Assembly: GCF_008329535.1 (NCBI RefSeq)
Contig: NZ_NPKR01000001.1
Location: forward strand, 682,001 to 746,000
From: Mycolicibacterium sp. P1-18
GTDB lineage: Bacteria; Actinomycetota; Actinomycetes; Mycobacteriales; Mycobacteriaceae
Reading direction: 5' to 3'
DNA length: 64,000 nucleotides
A model generated the notes under the pieces. The model had not been told where the DNA came from and searched no databases. It saw only the letters and a program-made list of their open reading frames with translations. Both the position numbers and the translations under genes were made by a program. Within the stretch, counting starts at the first letter, position 1, and each line of letters opens with the position of its first letter. This document shows, piece after piece, positions 17,315 to 25,086 of this stretch.

Positions 17315-18088
17315 TCAGGCCGGGGCGGCCACCATGCCGCGATGCAGCACGCGATCGCCCACGACGCCGTCGTGGTCGGCCTTGTGCAGCACACACCGGT
17401 TGTCCCACATGACGACGTCGCCCGGCGACCAGGCATGCCGGTAGACGTTGTCGTCGCGCGTCGAGTGCTCGAACAGGTACGCCACCGTGGCCGCCGCGTC
17501 GTCCGCCGACATCCCGCTCACCTCCGCGCACCGCTCGGGCGTCGACAGATAGAGGGCGGTCCGGCCCGACACCGGGTGCGTCAGGAAGATGGGATGCGTC
17601 GCCGCGGACTCCTGCCGCCCGTCGGGCGTGACCCCGGTGACGACGTGGGTGATGGTGCGCCCCTGGAGGACTTCGCGGAGGTGCCGGGGCAGCGTGTCGT
17701 AGGCCGCGTACTGGTTGGTGAACAGGGTCTGTCCGCCCTTCTCGGGGACGGAGACCGCCCGCAGTGCCGTGTAGGCAGGCGGATTCGAGATGTAGCTGGT
17801 GTCGGTGTGGAAGGTCGACCTGGGCGGTCGGGTGCGACCCACGTTGGTGACGACGTTGAGCTCCGGTCGCTCGGGCACGGGCGTCTCCCCGACGGTGAAC
17901 ACGGTCTCGCCAAACCTGCGCACGAACCTCAGGAATGCGTCGTCGTCGAGTTCTTGGCCGGGCAGGACCACCACGCCGTGGGTGGCCAACGCGGTTCGGA
18001 CGTCGTCGATTTGGGCGTCGTCGAGTTCGTCGACCCTGGCGTCGGTGATCCTGACACCCACGGGTGTCAGCGGGATGAACGCAGGCAT
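17315..18088 (-). CDS. TauD/TfdA-family Fe(II)/2-oxoglutarate dioxygenase, last gene of the mycosporine operon
   Basis: 257 residues. Iron ligands: FHTDTSY (HxD, about residue 95) and the distal His in MWDNRCVLHKAD (about 240), followed by the 2-oxoglutarate Arg in RVLHRGMV. Its start overlaps the end of mysD by 22 bases, so it is translationally part of the mys operon. In some cyanobacteria a different Fe/2OG oxygenase, MysH, converts disubstituted mycosporine-like amino acids to palythines. A comparable tailoring step is the natural guess here, but the family differs and the substrate is unproven. The ATG at 18088 is chosen because the homologous N-terminus (MPAFIPLTPVGVRI) begins there. 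Confidence 0.85.
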   Translation of the reverse strand: MPAFIPLTPVGVRITDARVDELDDAQIDDVRTALATHGVVVLPGQELDDDAFLRFVRRFGETVFTVGETPVPERPELNVVTNVGRTRPPRSTFHTDTSYISNPPAYTALRAVSVPEKGGQTLFTNQYAAYDTLPRHLREVLQGRTITHVVTGVTPDGRQESAATHPIFLTHPVSGRTALYLSTPERCAEVSGMSADDAAATVAYLFEHSTRDDNVYRHAWSPGDVVMWDNRCVLHKADHDGVVGDRVLHRGMVAAPA

Positions 18089-19113
18089 GGCGTCCCCTCG
18101 TCGTCGAGTTCGGTCAGTGCCGTCGCGAACAGGGTCGCGACGTCGACGCCCGCGGCGGCCGCCATGACGGCGATCACGCTCGTCGGAGCGAACGAGCAAT
18201 ACGGTCCGGCTTCCAGGAACCACGGGACGCCGTCCGGGTCGATTCGGAAGTCGAACAGGCTGTAGTGCCGGCAGCCGAGCGCGACGTGGCATCGTCGCGC
18301 CGCGGCCCAGACGCGTTCGGTGATGGGGTCGTCCTTCGGAACGATCCACGCGCGGGACGGGTCCTTGGCCACGAGGTAGAGATCCCCGTCGGCGGTGCGG
18401 TCGAGCTTGTCCTCACCGAGCCGAACCGGCTTGGCCGCGCTGACCGCGTACTCCTCCAGAGGGAGGCAGACCAGTTCCCCGTCGCTGACGATGATGCCGC
18501 ACCGGACTTCTCGCCCGAGTTCGACGTACGACTCGACCAGCGCGGCGCGACCATGCGCACTGGCGAGGTCGATCGCGGCGTCCAATTCGCTGGCGTCACG
18601 GACCAGCGTCACGCCCGCGGAGTTGTCGGCGTCGACCGGCTTCACCACCACTGGCAACGGCAGCGACGACGTCTCACCGGCGGCCAGCACTTCTCCGACG
18701 GGCACCGGGACACCGGCGGCGGCGACGATCGCCCTGGCCTTGGCCTTGTCGGCGGCGATCGCCATGACCTCCGGCGGGTTGCCGACGTACGGGACGCCGA
18801 GCACGTCGAACAGCGCGCGGTAGGCGGTCATGCCTGGGAGACAGAACATTTGGGGCACGACGACGTCGACCGGCGCGGCCTGCAGGTGACCAACGGCCTC
18901 GGCGAGCGTCATGGGGACGGCCGCGGCGATCGAGTCGGCGTCGAGGCCGGCGGGGAAGCGCCAGCATCCGTCGGGCGACACGTAGGCCACCCGCATCTCG
19001 TACCGGTCGTCGTCGGCGAGCGCCTCGACGCACGCGCCGGCATACAGCCGAGACAGGTCGGCGTAGAACTCGTCGACCGCGGAGCCGACGAGCTGTAGGA
19101 CAGTTCGCCTCAT
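18067..19113 (-). CDS. mysD: D-Ala-D-Ala-ligase-like mycosporine ligase MysD
   Basis: 348-residue ATP-grasp enzyme, the usual MysD length. It condenses a second amino acid (often serine or threonine) with mycosporine-glycine to give a disubstituted UV absorber such as shinorine. Family-typical stretches: LVGSAVDEFYADLSRLYA at the start, PQMFCLPGMTAYRALFD near residue 90, VVKPVDADNSAGV near 155, ELGREVRCGIIV near 195, and the metal-binding end CRHYSLFDFRIDP...FLEAGPYCSFAP near 280-310. It starts at the base after the mysC stop. Confidence 0.93.
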   Translation of the reverse strand: MRRTVLQLVGSAVDEFYADLSRLYAGACVEALADDDRYEMRVAYVSPDGCWRFPAGLDADSIAAAVPMTLAEAVGHLQAAPVDVVVPQMFCLPGMTAYRALFDVLGVPYVGNPPEVMAIAADKAKARAIVAAAGVPVPVGEVLAAGETSSLPLPVVVKPVDADNSAGVTLVRDASELDAAIDLASAHGRAALVESYVELGREVRCGIIVSDGELVCLPLEEYAVSAAKPVRLGEDKLDRTADGDLYLVAKDPSRAWIVPKDDPITERVWAAARRCHVALGCRHYSLFDFRIDPDGVPWFLEAGPYCSFAPTSVIAVMAAAAGVDVATLFATALTELDDEGTPCLRSSR

Positions 19114-20463
19114 TCAGTCACCCCCCGGCTCGACGAGCTTGCCGATGTTGAAGTCGATCCGGCTCCAACCACGCCGGGCCCTGAGGTTGGCCACCAGCAG
19201 CGTGGGAATCTGCAGATGGTGAACGGCCAGATAGGGCAACGGATCCCACCACGCGAAGATGGCGTCGGTGCCGCGCAGGATGGTCGCGAGCCGGGCGGCC
19301 TTGCCGGGTTGAGTCAGCAGTCGCCAGATCTCGTGGTAGATCCAGTAGGTGGGACGGGCGCCCGGTCGCGGGGTGATGACGGGGTGGCCCTCGTCGAGGT
19401 AAGCCGACGCGACCTCGGGATGGTCGTAGAACATCGTGATGGCCGAGTGGGTGCGGGGGTTGCACTCGATCGCGTAGGCGTGGCCGTCGGCCGCCTCGAT
19501 GAAGTCGAAGGAGGCCTGGCCGGTGATGCCCGTGGCGGCCACGAAGTCCTCGACCCACGAACGGATCTCGGGCTTGTCGACGTTGGCGTAGTTGATCTGG
19601 AACGCCGACGATTCGCAGCAGCCGTACACCTGCAGCCGACCGTTGCGGACGGTGCCGTGCGTGCAGTACTCCTGGCCCTCGACGAACTCCTGCAGGATCC
19701 ACGGGTCGTCGGCCGAGATCGGCAGTGACCGCGCGAAGGCGGCGTTGCGCTCGGGCGTGCGCGCCGACAGCGGCGTGAGGTCCATGCGGCCGACGGGGTT
19801 GTAGGCGATGCGCTTGAGGATGTACGTGCGTCCCGGCGGGAAGTCGAAGTCGACGACCTGCTGCGGATCGGTGACGCGGTGGAAGTCGGGCACCCGCAGG
19901 CCCAGAGCCGCTGCCGTGCTGGAGAACTCGGTCTTGTCGTCGAGCGTTTGGACGGTCTCGGAGTCGACGTGCACGACGTCGCAGAAGTCGCGGATCAGTT
20001 CGCCCGCGCGTGCGTCGTGAAAGCTGCCGGCCGGACTGGACACCGGGACGAACACGTCGGCGCGTTCCAGGACGGCGACGTCGCGGACGGCCTCCGCGTA
20101 GCCGCCCGCAGTGGGTTCGGGAACGCAGTGGAACGCGTCGACGGCGCGCGAGAACCGGTGCCCGGTGAACCGGTACTTCTTCGACTCGACGAGCACCACC
20201 CGATGCCCGGCCGAGTGGAACGACCTCGCCAGTTGCAGCGCCTTGGTCATCTTGCCGCCGCTGATCAACACCGTCCGTCTGGGCCCGTCGGCACTGTGCG
20301 CCAACGGATCCCGACGGCGCATCGTCAACGCCACCGCAGTCAGCGCGAGGTCGACGGGCAGCGTGAGCAGCAGTACACCGAAGGCGACCACCGTCTTGCC
20401 GGCGTTGGCCGCCCTCAGGCTCGACGCGGAGCCCGGTGTTCCGACGTCGAGCAGCGCCGTCAC
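19114..20463 (-). CDS. mysC: ATP-grasp ligase MysC (mycosporine-glycine synthase)
   Basis: 449 residues. A hydrophobic segment near residues 25-47 is followed by the ATP-grasp body, as in cyanobacterial MysC. It ligates glycine to 4-deoxygadusol. Recognisable blocks: ISGGKMTKALQLARSFH near residue 70, ILKRIAYNPVGR near 215, LQEFVEGQEYCTHGTV near 260, and CNPRTHSAITMFYDHPEVA near 335; the end IDFNIGKLVEPGGD matches the family. The GTG start overlaps the mysB stop (GTGA). Confidence 0.94.
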   Translation of the reverse strand: MTALLDVGTPGSASSLRAANAGKTVVAFGVLLLTLPVDLALTAVALTMRRRDPLAHSADGPRRTVLISGGKMTKALQLARSFHSAGHRVVLVESKKYRFTGHRFSRAVDAFHCVPEPTAGGYAEAVRDVAVLERADVFVPVSSPAGSFHDARAGELIRDFCDVVHVDSETVQTLDDKTEFSSTAAALGLRVPDFHRVTDPQQVVDFDFPPGRTYILKRIAYNPVGRMDLTPLSARTPERNAAFARSLPISADDPWILQEFVEGQEYCTHGTVRNGRLQVYGCCESSAFQINYANVDKPEIRSWVEDFVAATGITGQASFDFIEAADGHAYAIECNPRTHSAITMFYDHPEVASAYLDEGHPVITPRPGARPTYWIYHEIWRLLTQPGKAARLATILRGTDAIFAWWDPLPYLAVHHLQIPTLLVANLRARRGWSRIDFNIGKLVEPGGD

Positions 20464-21302
20464 GGCGTCCGCCGGATGAGGGTCAATCCGTCCCGCAGCG
20501 GTATCAGCACCTGCTCGACCCGCGCGTCGTAGGTCAGGGCGGCGTTGAAGCTGGCGATCGCAGCTCCGTTGACGGTGAGGTCGGTGTCGCCGTAGGGCTG
20601 ACCCTGCATCAGCGTGTTGTCGACGGCGATGACGGCCCGTGGCGACAGAAGCTCACCGGCGAGCAGGAACTCGACGTAGTCGAGGTACCCCGCCTTGTCG
20701 GCGTCGACGAACACGAAGTCGAAGGGCGCCTCCGCCGACTCCGCCAGCCCTCTGAGCGACTCGAGCGCCGGACCCACCTTCACGGTGATCTTGTGCCCCG
20801 CCGGTGAGCCGTCGAAGCACTCCTGCGCGAAACGTGCGACGTCCTCGTCGATCTCGCAGGCCACCACGACGCCGTCGTCGGGCAGTGCCTCGGCCATCGC
20901 CAAAGCCGAGTAGCCGGTGAACATGCCGATCTCGAGCACCCGCCGGGCGTCGGCGAGGTGCACCAGAAACTTCAGCACCTGTCCCTCGACGTGACCGGAG
21001 AGCATCTCCTGCTCCAGCCGGCCGCCACCGGCCTCCGGAGCTGCCCAGTCGGTGCCACGGGTCCGGCGGGTCAGTTCGGCGAGAGCCGGCGACTCCGGGG
21101 TGGTGCACTGGTCGAGGTACGGATCGAGACCGGCGGCCAGGTCGCGGGCGCGCTGCAACCGGTCGAGCACCGACGCGTCGACCACCCTGACCTCGGCGAG
21201 CTGACGGCACACCTCGCCGAGCTCGTGGGCCAGAATGGTCGACGGTGTCACCGGCCGCGCCGTCGACGCGGCGTCGTCGTCGAGCACCGCAGCGTCGTTC
21301 AC
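20460..21302 (-). CDS. mysB: O-methyltransferase MysB (4-deoxygadusol formation)
   Basis: 280 residues, SAM-dependent class I methyltransferase of the CCoAOMT type. SAM-binding [18 protein letters not shown] near residue 120 and metal/substrate motif [11 protein letters not shown] near 190. It methylates demethyl-4-deoxygadusol. The N-terminal [16 protein letters not shown] block and the C-terminal RDGLTLIRR end are typical of MysB rather than of generic CCoAOMTs. The GTG start overlaps the mysA stop (GTGA), giving tight coupling. Confidence 0.93.
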   Translation of the reverse strand: MNDAAVLDDDAASTARPVTPSTILAHELGEVCRQLAEVRVVDASVLDRLQRARDLAAGLDPYLDQCTTPESPALAELTRRTRGTDWAAPEAGGGRLEQEMLSGHVEGQVLKFLVHLADARRVLEIGMFTGYSALAMAEALPDDGVVVACEIDEDVARFAQECFDGSPAGHKITVKVGPALESLRGLAESAEAPFDFVFVDADKAGYLDYVEFLLAGELLSPRAVIAVDNTLMQGQPYGDTDLTVNGAAIASFNAALTYDARVEQVLIPLRDGLTLIRRTP

Positions 21303-22522
21303 GACTCGTCGCGCGGATCGGCCAGGGTGAACACGTCGACGCCCTCGCCTCCCCGCGGATAGTCCAGGCAGATCTTCTTGTGCAACGTCAACGTGTCGGC
21401 GAGTTCGGCGACGGTGAGGTCGTTGAGGAAGCTGCACTGACCGATCGGGGTCGGGATCGCCGCCCGCAGCAGACCATCTCGGGTCTTGAGGATCGACGCC
21501 GTCGCCTGCTCGAGCAGCTCGGGGGTCAGGTACTTGCTGTCCAGCGACAACCCGAGTCCGCTCATCACGCCCAGCACCCGGTCGCGGTCCTCGACGGACA
21601 GGTGACCGCGCTGCTCGGCGAGCGTGGTCGACAGGGCCATGTCGACGTTGATGGCGTGCCCGTGGAAGAACGGCACCGGCGGGGTGAGTTCCAGTGTCGG
21701 GCTCCAGGTGTGACCGAAGGCGATCACCCGGTCGAGGTCGATCTCGTGGAGGTTCGGCGCCTCCAGCTCGAGCATCGTCGCGATGGCCTGATGGGTCAGA
21801 CGGTCGGCGGCGTCGCGCAATTCGGCGGTGCCGTCGAGGTAGCCGAACCTGGTGGCGAGCAGTTCGGGGCCGTACTTCTCCAAGAGGCCGAAGATCTCCG
21901 CGTTGCCGACGACGGCGATCTTGATCAGCTCGGCCATGCCGTTGCGAACCTGGTCCTCCGGCAACGTCTTCAGGAACGAGAAGTCCAGAAGGACCTTCTG
22001 GGACGCGTGATAGGCGCCCAGGCGGTTCTTGTGCTTGCCGTAGTTGACGGCCACCTTGATCGACACGCTGGCGTCGATCAGACCGATCAGCGTGGTCGGG
22101 ATCCGGATGTACGGGGTGTTGCGCCGATAGCTGGCACAGGCGTACCCGGCGACGTCGGTGGTCAGCCCGCCGCCGACCACCAACACGGGTTCGGTTCGTA
22201 CCAGCCCGAATTCGTCGAAGCGGCCGACGATCATCTCGAAGGTCTCCAGCGACTTGGCCGTCTCGCGGATCTGCACGGGGACCACCGTCAGATCGATGCG
22301 GTAGTGGTCGAAGTACGTCTGGATCGCGTCGCCGTAGATCTCGTGCACCGACTCGTCGACGACCATCAATGCGCGGCCGTAAGGACGATAGCTGTCTGCC
22401 AGCTCTGGATTGTCGATGGCGAATACGCCGTCGACGTACACCAGGTCGTACTCGATCTTTTCGTAGCCCTTGACGTGAAAGGTCCGGTCGCTCACCGTCA
22501 CCGTGGCTTGCATGTTGCTCAT
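21299..22522 (-). CDS. mysA: Demethyl-4-deoxygadusol synthase MysA (sugar-phosphate cyclase)
   Basis: 407 residues, dehydroquinate-synthase fold. DDGS cyclises sedoheptulose 7-phosphate, the first committed step to mycosporine-like amino acids. Visible: [22 protein letters not shown] (NAD site, about residue 115), [29 protein letters not shown] (about 195), [10 protein letters not shown] (metal-binding His, about 270) and [12 protein letters not shown] (about 285). The SPTLEL segment and the N-terminal [16 protein letters not shown] fit DDGS; 2-epi-5-epi-valiolone synthase is the nearest alternative, but mysB-C-D follow directly. The ATG at 22522 has a GGAGGA ribosome site. Confidence 0.93.
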   Translation of the reverse strand: MSNMQATVTVSDRTFHVKGYEKIEYDLVYVDGVFAIDNPELADSYRPYGRALMVVDESVHEIYGDAIQTYFDHYRIDLTVVPVQIRETAKSLETFEMIVGRFDEFGLVRTEPVLVVGGGLTTDVAGYACASYRRNTPYIRIPTTLIGLIDASVSIKVAVNYGKHKNRLGAYHASQKVLLDFSFLKTLPEDQVRNGMAELIKIAVVGNAEIFGLLEKYGPELLATRFGYLDGTAELRDAADRLTHQAIATMLELEAPNLHEIDLDRVIAFGHTWSPTLELTPPVPFFHGHAINVDMALSTTLAEQRGHLSVEDRDRVLGVMSGLGLSLDSKYLTPELLEQATASILKTRDGLLRAAIPTPIGQCSFLNDLTVAELADTLTLHKKICLDYPRGGEGVDVFTLADPRDES

Positions 22523-22566
22523 CGTGTTCCTCCGTGTCGCGGGATGGACGGGGTCGGCTTGAGGGT

Positions 22567-23244
22567 TCAGGACCGCGAATCGGGTGCGGTCAGGCCGAGG
22601 ATCTTGGTGGCGTCGAGGGAGTCGACGGTCTCGTCGGCGGCGCTGAAGTCGCCGCCCGCGGTGTTCTCGTTGGGAAAGGCGATGCACGTGATGCCGGCCG
22701 CCGTCGCCGCGCTGACTCCGCCGACGTTGTCCTCGATGGCGACCACGTCGCCCGCGTCCGCGCCCAGGGTCTTCAAGGCGTACTCGTACACCTCGGGGTT
22801 GGGCTTGGGGCTGGACACCGAGTCGCGGTTGACGATGAGGTCGAACATCTCGGCGCTGATGTGCGGCTTGAGGGCAGCCAGGAGCGCGTCGATGTTGCCC
22901 TGCGAGGTGGTGGTGACGAAGCCCACCTCGTGGCCGCCGCGCTTGGCTTCCTCGACCACGTCGACCACGCCGGGCCGGGGCGAGATCGAGGACGAGCCGA
23001 GGAGTTCTTGGAAGATCTCCGACTTCTTGGCGTGGACGGCCGCGGCGTCGACGTCGACGCCCTTGGTGGCCGCGAACTGCTCGATGCGCTGCGCACCACC
23101 GTTGGAACTCAGCATCGAGGTGTAGTCGTCGCGGGACCACTCCCAGTCCAGACCGTAGGCCTGGAAGGCGTCGTTGAACGCACGACGCTGCAGCTCGGAG
23201 GTGTCGGCGAGGGTGCTGATGGAGCCGAAGAGGATCGTTGACAT
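22567..23244 (-). CDS. HAD-fold protein lacking the motif I aspartates (pseudo-phosphatase), first gene of the mys operon
   Basis: 225 residues, CbbY/beta-phosphoglucomutase-like HAD protein. The later motifs are intact: motif [11 protein letters not shown] near residue 115, motif III Lys in [14 protein letters not shown] near 147, and motif [16 protein letters not shown] near 172. Motif I, normally FDxDGxLxDS, reads [11 protein letters not shown], so the nucleophile Asp and the acid/base Asp are both absent. Phosphatase or mutase activity is therefore unlikely; a binding or regulatory role is possible. It leads the operon 44 bases before mysA and is divergent from a TetR gene. Confidence 0.85.
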   Translation of the reverse strand: MSTILFGSISTLADTSELQRRAFNDAFQAYGLDWEWSRDDYTSMLSSNGGAQRIEQFAATKGVDVDAAAVHAKKSEIFQELLGSSSISPRPGVVDVVEEAKRGGHEVGFVTTTSQGNIDALLAALKPHISAEMFDLIVNRDSVSSPKPNPEVYEYALKTLGADAGDVVAIEDNVGGVSAATAAGITCIAFPNENTAGGDFSAADETVDSLDATKILGLTAPDSRS

Positions 23245-23323
23245 GGGGTTCCCTTACCTGTCGAAGTCGGTCGACACGGCGCCGTCACGTAGCGCTGGCC
23301 GTCGAGAAACCGAATTCCCAGTA

Positions 23324-23350
23324 CACTAATGGTCTAAACGTTCAATAGTG
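23324..23350. promoter_or_regulatory. Imperfect palindrome between HAD/mys operon and TetR gene (operator candidate)
   Basis: CACTAATG (23324-23331) and CAATAGTG (23343-23350) are inverted copies with one mismatch and an 11-bp spacer. Just outside, CCAGTA and TACTGG flank on both sides, giving a nested second inversion. It lies midway in the divergent intergenic region, the expected place for the TetR operator. Confidence 0.45.
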
Positions 23351-23451
23351 GAAGGCAAGACCAATACTGGATTGGGAGTGCATCAGTTAACTTCTCGTTC
23401 AGGTCCGTCAATTCTTGGCGGCCAGAGACACAGGGAAAGTGACGGGCTCCA

Positions 23452-24036
23452 ATGGCATCCGGCGACGGCAGCAAGGCAGGCGACACGGGCGAGGACGCCA
23501 GGGTGTCGCGCACGCGCGCCGACGTCGCGCGCGCCGCGCTCGAGGTGCTCACCACCGACGGCTCGGATGCGGTGACCCACGCCCGCGTCGCCGAGGTGGC
23601 CGGGTATTCGAAGACGACGCTCTACACCCATTGGCCCGCACGCGTGGACCTCATCGCCATGGCGATCGAGAGCCTCGGCGACATGCCGCACCACGAGCGC
23701 ACGGGCGTCCTGCGCGACGATCTGATCGGCGAACTCAAGGTGTTCCGCGCCGGTGTGCTGGACATGCGACTCGACCGCGTGCTGGCTGGGATGGCGGAGT
23801 GGGCGTCGGAGGAGCAGATGGCGCGCATCCGGCAGAAGGTGAACACCGACGGGCAGCACCAGATGTTCGAGATGCTCGGTGAGCTCTTCGACGGTCCCGC
23901 CCTGGACGCCGCGGTCTCGATGCTCACCGGCGTCGTCGCGTGCCCGGCCATCATGTTCGGCACCGTGCCCGACGACGCGGTCATCGAGGCGGCGGTCGAC
24001 GTCGTGCTCAACGGCCACGAGCGTTCGCGCAGCTGA
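23452..24036 (+). CDS. TetR-family regulator divergent from the mycosporine operon
   Basis: 194 residues. Helix-turn-helix at residues about 18-62 (RVAEVAGYSKTTLYTHWPARVDLIAMAI) and a ligand-binding domain typical of TetR_C. It is divergent from the HAD-mysABCD-tauD operon with a palindromic spacer, so local autoregulation and control of the mys operon is the simplest inference. The ligand is unknown. Confidence 0.85.
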   Translation: MASGDGSKAGDTGEDARVSRTRADVARAALEVLTTDGSDAVTHARVAEVAGYSKTTLYTHWPARVDLIAMAIESLGDMPHHERTGVLRDDLIGELKVFRAGVLDMRLDRVLAGMAEWASEEQMARIRQKVNTDGQHQMFEMLGELFDGPALDAAVSMLTGVVACPAIMFGTVPDDAVIEAAVDVVLNGHERSRS

Positions 24037-24045
24037 GCTCGCGGA

Positions 24046-24180
24046 CTACCCGGGCGGTTCGGTCGGGTCCGGATCGGGCGGCGGCGCGTTGCCGAGCCAC
24101 TCCTTGAGACGCGCCAGTTGACTGACGATCAGGCCAGCTCCCAGTAGCAGTGCGATCGAGATGACGATGACGGCGGTCAA
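24046..24180 (-). CDS. Small single-pass membrane protein (44 residues)
   Basis: Short ORF with a TTG start at 24180 preceded by a strong AGGAGGG ribosome site 4 bases upstream. It encodes a hydrophobic helix from residue 2 to about 20 (TAVIVISIALLLGAGLIVSQ), then a short basic stretch and a Pro/Asp-rich tail ending PPPDPDPTEPPG. It lies between the convergent TetR gene and the TrkA gene and shares the TrkA strand. The family is not recognised; the coding call rests on the ribosome site and the helix-plus-tail organisation. Confidence 0.6.
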   Translation of the reverse strand: MTAVIVISIALLLGAGLIVSQLARLKEWLGNAPPPDPDPTEPPG

Positions 24181-24249
24181 CGGGCCCTCCTAGACTTCGC
24201 CCCAGCCTAGGCATCCGTTGCCGCCACGACGGCGGAACCGCCGCGCTGG

Positions 24250-24981
24250 TTAGAACCCGTACAGGTCCTTCAGCGCCCGGATCGGCTCGGCGCCGTGGAT
24301 CGCCGCACGCATCGAACTCTCGACGGACTTGTCGGAGACGAACAACATCTCGTCGCCGGCCTGCAGCACCTCGCCGGGTGTCGGCACGTGCACGCTGCCG
24401 TCGCGGACCAGCGTGACCATGGCGGTGTTCTCGGGCAGGTCCAGATCGCCGATGCGTTGGCCGACCAGCGGGTTGTCCTGCGGCAGAGTCAGTTTCGCGA
24501 GGTCGGCCTGACCCTCGCGCAAACCCATCAGCCGCACCAGGTGCCCGACGTCGATGGCGCCCTCGACGCCCGCCACCATCGCACCCGGCGTCGAGACGGC
24601 CACGTCGATCCCCCAGGCCTGGGTGAACAGCCACTCGTTGCGGATTTCGTTGATGCGGGCGACGACTCGCGGCACCCCGAACTCGGACTTGGCCAACAAC
24701 CCGACGACGAGGTTGGCCTTGTCGTCACCGGTCGCCGCGATGAGCACGTCGCAGGTCTCCGCGCCGGCCTCCTCCAACGTCGCCACCTCGCAGGCGTCGG
24801 CGAACAACCAGTCGGCGTCCGGCACGACGTGCGGTTCGAACTTGCGGCGTTCGCGTTCGATCAGCAGCACCTTGTGGCCGTTGTCGAGGAGCTCCTGCGC
24901 CACCGAGCGACCGACGTTGCCGGCGCCGGCGATCCCGATGCGTGTCTTCCGCTCCCCCGCCACGCCTCCATCTTCGTCCAT
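24250..24981 (-). CDS. TrkA/RCK potassium-uptake regulatory protein
   Basis: 243 residues. The N-terminal RCK Rossmann domain has the NAD site GIAGAGNVGRSVAQELL near residue 16, an acidic strand end (LLIERE) and ATGDDKANLVVGLLAK near 75. The C-terminal TrkA_C domain covers about 150-230. It resembles the second of the paired mycobacterial CeoB/CeoC proteins. It controls a K+ transporter in response to NAD(H) or nucleotides. The start is uncertain: ATG at 24981, or the GTG 18 bases later. It is divergent from a K+/H+ antiporter that itself carries a TrkA_C domain. Confidence 0.85.
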   Translation of the reverse strand: MDEDGGVAGERKTRIGIAGAGNVGRSVAQELLDNGHKVLLIERERRKFEPHVVPDADWLFADACEVATLEEAGAETCDVLIAATGDDKANLVVGLLAKSEFGVPRVVARINEIRNEWLFTQAWGIDVAVSTPGAMVAGVEGAIDVGHLVRLMGLREGQADLAKLTLPQDNPLVGQRIGDLDLPENTAMVTLVRDGSVHVPTPGEVLQAGDEMLFVSDKSVESSMRAAIHGAEPIRALKDLYGF

Positions 24982-25086
24982 CCGAGGCCGTGGCGTCGCC
25001 GAGCACGCACGACGACCGGGCGTCCTACTGAAATACTGACCGCACTGCCCGTCCGCCCAGCCCCGCACACGTCCGAACGGAACGCC

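Noticed and set aside
22523..23140. Upstream extension of the mysA frame giving 613 residues
   Set aside because: The extension overlaps the HAD gene in another frame. The ATG at 22522 has a strong ribosome site and the DDGS N-terminus starts there.
22567..23140. Validamycin/acarbose-type C7-cyclitol cluster because of the cyclase plus HAD phosphatase
   Set aside because: MysB, MysC and MysD follow directly, the HAD protein lacks catalytic residues, and no pseudoglycosyltransferase or cyclitol kinase is present.
24295..25086. Upstream extension of the antiporter frame giving a 762-residue protein
   Set aside because: The extra 264 residues are antisense to the TrkA gene and show no homology; the antiporter's natural N-terminus begins at the TTG at 25087.
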